A stretch of 64,000 bases of DNA from Marichromatium purpuratum 984 (GTDB lineage: Bacteria; Pseudomonadota; Gammaproteobacteria; Chromatiales; Chromatiaceae): NCBI RefSeq assembly GCF_000224005.2, contig NZ_CP007031.1:3253001-3317000 (forward strand), read 5' to 3'. The notes under the pieces were generated by a model. The model had not been told where the DNA came from. It was given only the letters and a program-made list of their open reading frames with translations, and did not search any database. Of this stretch, positions 36,611 through 44,552 are shown one piece after another (position 1 is the stretch's first letter; the number at the start of each line of letters is the position of its first letter). A program made the position numbers and the translations under genes.

Positions 36611-36738
36611 GGCGGATTACCCGGGACGCGGCCGTCGGACCTACCATGGCGCCGCGCGCCACCGGTATCCGCCACCGGGGAGGGCGAGGCGCTCGCCCGG
36701 CCCCTGCAAACACCCCTTCACGATTCTGGAGCAAGACG

Positions 36739-37959
<1,221 letters not shown>

Positions 37960-37987
37960 TCCCCCACCCGGCCCCCCGGGCCGGGCC

Positions 37988-38014
37988 ACCGTCGCCGCGT
38001 CCTGCGGCGACGGT
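37988..38014 (+). terminator. Stem-loop after argG
   Basis: An 11-bp perfect stem (ACCGTCGCCGC / GCGGCGACGGT) with a 5-nt loop starts 29 bp past the argG stop. A smaller GC stem (CCCGGCCC / GGGCCGGG) precedes it. There is no T-run, so termination may be Rho-assisted. Locus B repeats begin 10 bp further on. Confidence 0.5.
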
Positions 38015-38258
38015 CTCCAGAGACTTGAACCGCCAAGACGCAAAGAGCGCGAAGAACAGAAAAGCCTCCAGTGAGGAGCGGTGCCTGCCTCGTCACGCTC
38101 CAGTTGATTGCAAGCGGAGACTGAAGGCTGCCGGCTGTCAGCTAGTCACTGGCAACTTGAACCTCTTCGCGTTCTTTGCGGCTTTGCGGTTCGATCCCCT
38201 ACGGTTGACGCCGCTCAGTGCATAGGCTGAGCAAAGCGTCGCGTGCCCAGCGAAAGGC

Positions 38259-38315
38259 GCGACCAGCGACCAGCGACCAGCGACCAGCGACCAGCGACCA
38301 GCGACCAGCGACCAG
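38259..38315. repeat. Perfect 7-bp tandem repeat, 8 x GCGACCA
   Basis: Eight identical units from 38259 to 38314 plus one base. Read on the - strand the unit is TGGTCGC, a rotation of CTGGTCG, so it belongs to the same CTGRNRR-type heptad family in inverted orientation. An inverted core (GATTGAACCGCCAAGG and following) comes directly after. The perfect identity indicates recent slippage or unequal exchange. Confidence 0.95.
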
Positions 38316-38567
38316 AAGATTGAACCGCCAAGGCGCGAAGGACGCAAAGCAAGCGGACGGTCTGCAGATCCGCAGACCGGGCAAGGCGCAGTCTCCCCGA
38401 CTGGAGGCTGGAAGCTGATCGCTGGAAGCTGGTTCGAACCGCCAGCCTCCAGTGAGGGGGCAGGGTTATCTCGTCGCGTCGTGGTTGACCGCATACCGAC
38501 ACTGGAGGCTGTTTGCTGGAGGCTGGTCGCTTTCTTCGTGTCCTTTGGGTCTTTGCGGTTCAATCCC

Positions 38568-38616
38568 CTGGCGGCTGGCGGCTGGCGGCTGGCGGCTGGC
38601 GGCTGGCGGCTGGCGG
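38568..38616. repeat. Perfect 7-bp tandem repeat, 7 x CTGGCGG
   Basis: Seven identical units directly following a direct-orientation core copy (CTTTGCGGTTCAATCCC at 38551-38567). A second short core piece (CGCGGTTCAATCCCCTACGG) follows. It mirrors the GCGACCA array 300 bp away with opposite orientation. Confidence 0.95.
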
Positions 38617-38648
38617 CTTCGCGGTTCAATCCCCTACGGTTGACGCCC

Positions 38649-39776
38649 TCAGTCCGGGACGATCCGCAACAACGCGCCGTCGGGCGCATCGGTGAGGACG
38701 TAGAGATGGCCGTCGGGGCCCTCGCGAACGTCGCGCACTCGAGTGCCAATGGTCAACCGTTCCTCGCCCATCACCACGCCGTTCTCCAGGTCGATACGCC
38801 GCACCTCGCCGAACTTGAGCGCGCCGCTGAACAGGTCGCCGCGCCAGGCCGGGAAGTACCGTCCGCTGTAGTAGGCGAGGCCGCTCGGCGCCTTGGAGGG
38901 GGTCCATTCGAGCAGCGGTGCGGTGACGTCGGCACGTTGGTGGACGTTGGAGATCGCCGGCCCCCAGTACTCGTGGCTGGTGGTGACCTCGGGCCAGCCG
39001 TAGTTGGCACCGGGGGTGATGCGATTGAGTTCGTCGCCGCCGCGCGCGCCGTGCTCGTTGGCCCACACCCGTCCGCTCGCCGGATCGCGCGCGAGTCCCT
39101 GGATGTTGCGATGGCCGAGGCTGTGGATGGCCGCGCGCGCGCCGCCGGCGGCGTACCAGGGGTTGTCGGGGTGGGGGCTGCCGTCGGCGCGCAGCCGCAG
39201 GATCTTACCGAAGTGGCTGTCGAGACGCTGCGCCTGCTCGCGGATCAGTCCGTCGGCGAAGCGAATCGGCGGGTTGCCGCCGTCACCGATGCTGAGCAGC
39301 AGGCTGTCGTCGTCGAGCCAGAGGATGCGCGAGCCGAAGTGCTGGGTGTCGCGCTTGCGGCCGGGGTTGGCGTAGAGACGCTCGAGATCGCGCAGCGCGC
39401 CGTCGACCAGTCGCGCACGCGCCAGCGCGGTGCGATTGGCGCGGGCCGTACCCTCGGCATAGCTGAGATAGACCAGCCGGTTGCGGGCGAAGTCGGGGTG
39501 TGGGGCGACGTCGAGCAAACCGCCCTGCCCCTCGGCGAGCACCTCGGGCACGCCCTCGATCGGCGTCGGGTCGAGCCGGCCGTCGGTCGCGAGCCGACGC
39601 AGCCGGCCCGGTCGCTCGCTGATCAGCGCCGTGCCGTCGGGCAGCCAGGCGATCGCCCAGGGGTGTTCGAGCCCGCGCGTCACCACCTCGGCGCGCCAGC
39701 CCTGCGCCTCGGGTGGCGCGGCCTCGACAGCGAGGGCGCCGAGCAGCGCGCACAGCGCCACTGTCCAGCGACACAT
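38649..39776 (-). CDS. PQQ-dependent sugar dehydrogenase (Glc/sorbosone dehydrogenase family)
   Basis: Predicted periplasmic beta-propeller protein of 375 aa. Start ATG 39776 has GGAGG 4-8 bp upstream and begins a signal peptide (MCRWTVALCALLGALAVEA, cleavage likely after ALAVEA). Family blocks: GLEHPWAIAWLPDG, LISERPGRL, LDVAPHPDF, DTQHFGSRILW, NPWYAAGGARAAIHSLGHRN, and ANEHGARGGDELN. The pattern matches soluble aldose sugar dehydrogenases such as YliI. Its stop lies 1 bp from the locus B repeat block. No PQQ synthesis genes are in the window, so use of externally or remotely made PQQ is presumed. Confidence 0.9.
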   Translation of the reverse strand: MCRWTVALCALLGALAVEAAPPEAQGWRAEVVTRGLEHPWAIAWLPDGTALISERPGRLRRLATDGRLDPTPIEGVPEVLAEGQGGLLDVAPHPDFARNRLVYLSYAEGTARANRTALARARLVDGALRDLERLYANPGRKRDTQHFGSRILWLDDDSLLLSIGDGGNPPIRFADGLIREQAQRLDSHFGKILRLRADGSPHPDNPWYAAGGARAAIHSLGHRNIQGLARDPASGRVWANEHGARGGDELNRITPGANYGWPEVTTSHEYWGPAISNVHQRADVTAPLLEWTPSKAPSGLAYYSGRYFPAWRGDLFSGALKFGEVRRIDLENGVVMGEERLTIGTRVRDVREGPDGHLYVLTDAPDGALLRIVPD

Positions 39777-39828
39777 CAGGCCTCCATCCATGTGCCCCAC
39801 TCCCGCGGGTCGCGCCCGCTCCCGGGTG

Positions 39829-40263
39829 TCAGTCGCGCGCCGTCGCCGCCGTCTCTGCCGGCACCTCGCCGCGCGCCTGCAGTTGCTCGAAGGGGTCGGG
39901 ACCGTCACGGTGCGCGCCGGCCTCCTCCACCTGCTTGAGATAGTCCTGCCACAGCGGCTGCCAGGCACGACCAAGGCGATGGAGATAGCCCCAGTCGTAG
40001 AGCCCGGAGTCGTGGCCGTCGTCATAGCGGATCTTGAGCGCATAGGCGCCGATCTGCTCGATCGCGGTGATGTTCACCCGCTCCTTGCCGAGCTGCAGCT
40101 TGGCGCTCGTCGGGGAGTGACCGCGCACCTCAGCCGAGGGCGAGTAGACCCGCAGGTACTCGCACGGCAGCCGGAAGCGCGAGCCGTCGTCGAAGACCAG
40201 CTCCAGCACCCGCGAGCGCTGGTGCAGGCGAATCTCGGTAGGCAGGGGGTGGGTGTCGTCCAT
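39829..40263 (-). CDS. DUF971 protein (gamma-butyrobetaine hydroxylase-like N-terminal domain)
   Basis: Protein of 144 aa with the DUF971 fold found at the N-terminus of gamma-butyrobetaine hydroxylase and as stand-alone proteins in proteobacteria. Recognisable stretches are IRLHQRSRVLELVFDDG, FRLPCEYLRVYSPSAEV and KIRYDDGHDSGLYDWGYL. A C-terminal tail of about 40 residues is charged. No catalytic function is assigned; in some bacteria it lies near Fe-S cluster or heme genes. It sits 14 bp downstream of hemH on the same strand. Confidence 0.88.
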   Translation of the reverse strand: MDDTHPLPTEIRLHQRSRVLELVFDDGSRFRLPCEYLRVYSPSAEVRGHSPTSAKLQLGKERVNITAIEQIGAYALKIRYDDGHDSGLYDWGYLHRLGRAWQPLWQDYLKQVEEAGAHRDGPDPFEQLQARGEVPAETAATARD

Positions 40264-40277
40264 GGAGACCTCCGCGA

Positions 40278-41378
40278 TCAGTGCTCGGCGCCGAGCGCAC
40301 GGGCGCGGGCCTGGCGCTCGGCGAGCGCCTCGGCATCCTCGGTCGGGGCGTCGAGCCCAGGCCAGCCGGCGCAGTGACGCAGGATCAGCTCGGTGAGCAG
40401 GTCGAGGTGTGCCGGTGCGTCGTTGAGACAGGGGATGTAACCATAGTGCTCGCCGCCGGCCTCGAGGAAGTACTCGCGGTTCTCCTCGTCGATCTCCTCG
40501 ATGGTCTCCAGACAGTCGGCGGAGAACCCGGGCGAGAGCACATGGACCGACTTCACCCCGGACGCGCCCCATTGCTTGAGGGTGGTCTCGGTATAGGGCT
40601 GAAGCCACTCGCTCGAACCGAGACGCGACTGGAAGGACATGCCCCAACGATCCTCAGCCAGCCCCAGCGACTCGATCACCAGCCGCGCGGTCTTGCGACA
40701 CAGACAGTGATAGGGATCGCCCTTGTCGAAGTAGTCCTTGGGGATGCCGTGGAAGGAGAACAGCAGCCGCTCGGGCTCGCCGTGCTCGGCCCAGTGAGCG
40801 CGGATACTGGCGACCAGGGCGTCGATATAGGCCGGATCGTCGTGATACTGGTTAATGAAGCGCAGCTCCGGCAGCCAGCGCCAGCGCCGCAGCTCGGCGG
40901 TGACGGCGTCGAAGGCCGAGCCGGTGGTGGTGGCCGAGTACTGCGGATAGAGCGGGAACACCAGGATGCGTCGGGCATTGGCCGCGCGCAGCTCGGCCAG
41001 CGCCGAGGCCACCGAGGGGTTGCCGTAGCGCATCCCCAGCGCGACCTTGACCGGCCCCCCGAGGCGCGCGCTCAGCCGCTCGGCGACGCCGTCGCGCTGC
41101 CGCCGCGAGATCGCCAACAGCGGCGAGCCGTCCTCGGTCCACACCGACTCATAGGCGCGCGCCGAGCGCGCCGGCCGGGTGCGCAGGATGACGCCGTGGA
41201 GCAGCGGCAGCCACAGCGCACGCGACATCTCCACCACCCGGGGGTCGGAGAGGAACTCGGCGAGATAGCGGCGCACGTCCGGCACGCTGGTGCTGTCGGG
41301 CGTGCCCAGGTTGATCAGCAGCACCCCGAGCGACTCGGGGACGTCATGACGGTAAGCGGGGGTATCGACGAACTTCAT
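40278..41378 (-). CDS. hemH: Ferrochelatase
   Basis: Inserts Fe2+ into protoporphyrin IX, the last step of protoheme synthesis; inner-membrane-associated. Length 366 aa. Signature blocks: GVLLINLGTPD (start), SPLLAISRRQ, ALGMRYGNPS, FPLYPQYSATTTGS, FSFHGIP (catalytic His) and SPGFSADCLETIEEID with the conserved Glu pair. The start ATG 41378 overlaps the stop of the hemerythrin gene (TGATG), so hemerythrin, hemH and the DUF971 gene form one unit. The last 25 residues are a charged tail. Confidence 0.96.
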   Translation of the reverse strand: MKFVDTPAYRHDVPESLGVLLINLGTPDSTSVPDVRRYLAEFLSDPRVVEMSRALWLPLLHGVILRTRPARSARAYESVWTEDGSPLLAISRRQRDGVAERLSARLGGPVKVALGMRYGNPSVASALAELRAANARRILVFPLYPQYSATTTGSAFDAVTAELRRWRWLPELRFINQYHDDPAYIDALVASIRAHWAEHGEPERLLFSFHGIPKDYFDKGDPYHCLCRKTARLVIESLGLAEDRWGMSFQSRLGSSEWLQPYTETTLKQWGASGVKSVHVLSPGFSADCLETIEEIDEENREYFLEAGGEHYGYIPCLNDAPAHLDLLTELILRHCAGWPGLDAPTEDAEALAERQARARALGAEH

Positions 41379-41938
41379 CAAGGGGTCTCGGACTGGGCCT
41401 GTTCGGAAAGGAGTCGGTAGAGTGCCTGGAAACGCTCGGGATCTGGGGCGCCGAACAGCGGGTCCTCGGCCGAGGGCGCCTCGGCCGCCACCGCCTCCCA
41501 GTCGGCCTCGTCGAGCACCTTGAGGGCGATCGGGAAGGCCTCGCGATCCTCGAGCGAGAGGTGCGCGCGCATGGTCGCGACCAGCTCGCGGCCATTGGCC
41601 TCGACGTCCTCGCGCAACAGCACCTCCTCGTTGAGGATGCCGTCGAGCGACTGACGGAAGCGCTTGTTGATCTGGCTGAGGCTCGCGTGCTGACGCATCA
41701 GCACGTCGAACACCTCGTGCTGCCCGGCGCCCTTGGCGAGGGCACGACGGAAGATGATGTCCTCGGTCGGGTGATGGACGCTGTCGGCATAGCCGTCCAT
41801 GTACTCGAGCATCTCGCTCATCAGGTCGTAGTCGGGCTCCTCGCCCGCGTGGAAGCGGTCGAGCAGGGTCTCGAACAGGTCGAGCAGCTTGACGAGACGG
41901 GCGTGGTCCTGGCCCAGTCGGGTCATCACCGGGTGCAT
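41378..41938 (-). CDS. Hemerythrin-domain protein
   Basis: Protein of 186 aa with a hemerythrin HHE-type di-iron site. Candidate ligands are the His in QDHARLVKLLD, the HHPTED motif, the His in QHASLSQI and HLSLEDRE (His and nearby Glu). Four-helix bundle spacing matches. Likely cytosolic; roles in this family include O2, NO or iron sensing or storage, and repair of Fe-S centres. First gene of the unit that continues into hemH, which suggests an iron or oxygen link. Confidence 0.9.
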   Translation of the reverse strand: MHPVMTRLGQDHARLVKLLDLFETLLDRFHAGEEPDYDLMSEMLEYMDGYADSVHHPTEDIIFRRALAKGAGQHEVFDVLMRQHASLSQINKRFRQSLDGILNEEVLLREDVEANGRELVATMRAHLSLEDREAFPIALKVLDEADWEAVAAEAPSAEDPLFGAPDPERFQALYRLLSEQAQSETP

Positions 41939-42082
41939 AGGCCTTTCTCCTAGTCGGTGGCAATCGTCTCAATCGATCCAGTATGCCATCATCCCCAGCC
42001 GTGCCAAGGCACGCGCGATCCGCGTCCGGCGTCTCGTCCAGCATCAGACGAGCGGCATCGGCCGGGGTTCCCGGCGCGGCGG

Positions 42083-43798
42083 TCAATGATCGCGGGCGCG
42101 ACGCAGCAATGGGGCCAGCAACTGCCAGACCGGCCCTTCGCGCCAGCCCTCACGACCACACACATAGTCGAGCGCGTGCAGGTTCTGCAGCGTCCAGCCC
42201 ATGCGCCGACTCGCCCACTCGCGACCGCAGCAGAGCAGCCGATCACCGCTCTCGAGTTCGGTCTCCGGCCCCGGGAGCAACCATCGGGCACCGTCACGCG
42301 CCAGCAGCAGGGGAATCACCGGCAGGCATTGCGCACGTGCCCGTGGGTCGCGAAACAGGACCTCCAGGGTCGGCGGCTCACCGCGCGCGATCGCCTCACA
42401 CACGGCACGGGCGCGCTCGGGCTCGAGGGCGATCTCCCAGACATGTGGCGCACAGTCTCCGACCACCCCCAGCACCCGACTCACCAACTCGCAGGCCCAG
42501 GGCTCGTCCTCGAGTCGCGCCAGAGTGGTGAAGTCGGAGAGCAGCGGGTTGACCAACCGGATACCGATACGATTGGCGACGATCAGGCTGGGGTGCATGA
42601 TCGCATGGGCACCGACCCGACCGAACAGCTGATGGTTGTGGTGCTGGTTCTCGCGCGCGATCACGAATAGCCCGCGATTGAGCATCAACGCGGTCATCAC
42701 GATCGAGAGGTTGTCGGCGTCGTGATCGGTGCCCGCCACCAACCCCACGGCGCGACGGATCCCGGCCTGCTCCAGGGTCACCGCCTCGGTGCCGCGCCCC
42801 TGCACCACACCCTCCTCGGGGATGCCGGTCTGGTGCGGCAGCGCCTCGATCACCTGCACCTCGAGCCCCTGCGCCTTGAGATGCTTGTACATCGCCTTGC
42901 CGAAGCGACCATAGCCGCAGATCACCCAGCGCCCTCGGCTCGGCGGGAACAGCGGCTCCTTGAGCCGCTCGCCACCAAAGCTCGAGAACCAGTCGAGCAA
43001 CAGAGTCAGACAGGGCGCCTGAATGGCCGTGGCCACGTCATTGGCAAAGGTGTCGAAAGGGTCGTAGATGTGGTCGGTGCCGAAAGAGGCCATGTTGGCC
43101 TCGATCTCGTGCGAATCGGCACGACAGATCACCTTCACCTCGGGGTGCATCAGCTTGGCGGCGATGGCGATCTTGAGGTTGGTCTCGTTGACGTTGGTCA
43201 GCGCCACCACCCCCTGACACAGCGGATGTATGAGTCCGGCCGCCTCGAGGTGCGCCGGACTGCGCGCGTCGGCGCAGAGCGCGGGGACGTATTCGCGCTG
43301 ATTCTCGAGCTGGAGCAGATTGATGCGCTCGGCGTCGATGTCGATCACCACCGCGTGCAGGTGCCGATCGGTTAGCCCCCGCACCAGGGCGCTCCCGGTC
43401 TGACCATAGCCGCAGACCAGATAGAAGGGGGTGCGCAACCCACGGACCTGGATACGGAACCGCAGCTCGCGGATCGCGCGTTGGAAGGTCGCGTCCTGCA
43501 GCAGCGCGATCAGGGTGCCGACGGCATAGATCCACACCGCCACGGTCGCGAACACACACCCCGAGACCCAGATCCGTTGGGCATCGGTGAAGGTGTTCGG
43601 CAGCTCGCCGAAACCGATGGTGGTCGACATGTAGCTGACGAAATAGAAGGCATGGAACAGGCTCATCGTCGCCGGGGCGCCGCCGGCATCCCGCGCCGGG
43701 ATCAACGCCAGCCCCGCCATCGCCACCGCATAGACCAGGATCAGCGACAGCAAGGGCGCGCGCATGCGCCGGAAGACGAGGAAGACGATGATATGCAT
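42083..43798 (-). CDS. Potassium channel protein with two RCK/TrkA-N domains
   Basis: Protein of 571 aa. The N-terminal pore module has two hydrophobic helices (about 13-34 and 80-105) enclosing the P-loop STTIGFGEL, a K+ selectivity filter (TIGFG in place of the canonical TVGYG). Two RCK N-domains follow: VCGYGQTGSALVRGL with DIDAERI (about 125 on) and VICGYGRFGKAMYKHL (about 293 on). A third C-terminal RCK_C-like part ends the protein. Most likely a ligand-gated K+ channel (Kch/MthK-like). The partner 43833 gene lies 34 bp upstream. Confidence 0.9.
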   Translation of the reverse strand: MHIIVFLVFRRMRAPLLSLILVYAVAMAGLALIPARDAGGAPATMSLFHAFYFVSYMSTTIGFGELPNTFTDAQRIWVSGCVFATVAVWIYAVGTLIALLQDATFQRAIRELRFRIQVRGLRTPFYLVCGYGQTGSALVRGLTDRHLHAVVIDIDAERINLLQLENQREYVPALCADARSPAHLEAAGLIHPLCQGVVALTNVNETNLKIAIAAKLMHPEVKVICRADSHEIEANMASFGTDHIYDPFDTFANDVATAIQAPCLTLLLDWFSSFGGERLKEPLFPPSRGRWVICGYGRFGKAMYKHLKAQGLEVQVIEALPHQTGIPEEGVVQGRGTEAVTLEQAGIRRAVGLVAGTDHDADNLSIVMTALMLNRGLFVIARENQHHNHQLFGRVGAHAIMHPSLIVANRIGIRLVNPLLSDFTTLARLEDEPWACELVSRVLGVVGDCAPHVWEIALEPERARAVCEAIARGEPPTLEVLFRDPRARAQCLPVIPLLLARDGARWLLPGPETELESGDRLLCCGREWASRRMGWTLQNLHALDYVCGREGWREGPVWQLLAPLLRRARDH

Positions 43799-43832
43799 CG
43801 TGTCGGCCCTCGATTCGCAACGGAGGCGCCGC

Positions 43833-44216
43833 TCAGCGGCGCAGCATCACCGTCTCGATCAGCAACAGCACCACCGAGACCACGTTGGCGATCATCGCCC
43901 CGCCGGCGAGCGAGACGATACTGGACATCGCCGAGGGGGTCATGCCGTCCTCGCCGACGTGTACCACCACCGTCCACACCAGCGCCGCGGCGATGAGCTG
44001 CAGGATCGCCACCAGGCTGGTGGCGAGCAGCACGGCGCCGAGCTGGGTGCGATCGCCGAACTTGAGCACGGTGGCGACGAGGTTGACCACGATCACCGCG
44101 AACAGCTCCCAGGCGTGATGATGGTTGGGGTTGTCGATCTCGCCGACGAAGAACCCGAAGTTCAGCGTCAGGGCGAGCACGATGAAGAAGCTGAAGACGA
44201 CCTTTTCGGGGTTCAT
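43833..44216 (-). CDS. DUF6394 small membrane protein
   Basis: Protein of 127 aa with four predicted transmembrane helices and short loops, including NFGFFVGEIDNPNHHHAWELF and VVNLVATVLKFGDRTQLGAVL (adjacent motifs). I recognise this family as DUF6394 (membrane proteins of marine and sulfur gammaproteobacteria) but no function is known. It is the first gene of a two-gene unit with the K+ channel, 34 bp apart on the same strand, which suggests an accessory subunit. This is inference from position. Confidence 0.85.
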   Translation of the reverse strand: MNPEKVVFSFFIVLALTLNFGFFVGEIDNPNHHHAWELFAVIVVNLVATVLKFGDRTQLGAVLLATSLVAILQLIAAALVWTVVVHVGEDGMTPSAMSSIVSLAGGAMIANVVSVVLLLIETVMLRR

Positions 44217-44297
44217 CCGTCTCTCCGCAACAAGGGGCCCGAGCGGGCACGAACACGATGGCGGCCAGATTGCCGGCGCATCATAGCAGTTTGCCGG

Positions 44298-44484
44298 TGG
44301 GCAGCTACCAGTCGCCAGCCACCAGCTACCAGCCGCCAGCGAAAGGGCGGGCAGTCCTTGACCACCGTCGTTGAGCACAAGCGTCCACTGACAGCTGGCG
44401 ACTGGCGGCAACGGCTGACGACTGGTGGCTGGTAGCTGGTGGCCGGCAGCTGGTGGCTGGAGGCTGGCGGCTGATCGCTACCGC
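44298..44484. repeat. Inverted and direct heptad array, locus C
   Basis: 44298-44339 has NNNNCAG-type units (TGGGCAG, CTACCAG, TCGCCAG, CCACCAG, CTACCAG, CCGCCAG). After a 48-bp spacer, 44388-44484 has CTGNNNN units (CTGACAG, CTGGCGA, CTGGCGG, a 6-bp slip, CTGACGA, CTGGTGG, CTGGTAG, CTGGTGG, CCGGCAG, CTGGTGG, CTGGAGG, CTGGCGG, CTGATCG). As in locus A the halves are inverted. This is the only content of the 336-bp gap between DUF6394 and the DUF2339 gene. Confidence 0.88.
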
Positions 44485-44552
44485 CCCCGATTGCCCCAGC
44501 CCCGCCCGCCGGGCTAACGTGTCGGCATACACGGCGGTACGAGGATCCCGGC

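Larger units (their letters stand above)
38024..38647. repeat. Mosaic repeat block, locus B (between argG and the sugar dehydrogenase)
   Basis: These 624 bp contain no supportable gene. They hold core copies in both orientations: inverted at 38024-38056 and 38319-38349, direct at 38165-38200 and 38532-38567. Heptad runs include 38401-38435 (CTGGAGG, CTGGAAG, CTGATCG, CTGGAAG, CTGGTTC) and 38502-38529. A 19-bp exact duplicate, ATCCCCTACGGTTGACGCC, is at 38194-38212 and 38629-38647. The second copy abuts the sugar dehydrogenase stop, and the similarity continues a few bases into it (CTCAGT). Confidence 0.85.

Noticed and set aside
38259-38616. CRISPR array
   Set aside because: The repeats are 7-bp tandem units without spacers; there are no cas genes.
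38218-38695. Short proteins with repeated Gly-Trp-Arg-Leu or Trp-Ser-Leu-Val units in the repeat block
   Set aside because: They are translations of 7-bp tandem DNA repeats in several frames on both strands, with no ribosome-binding sites; not genes.
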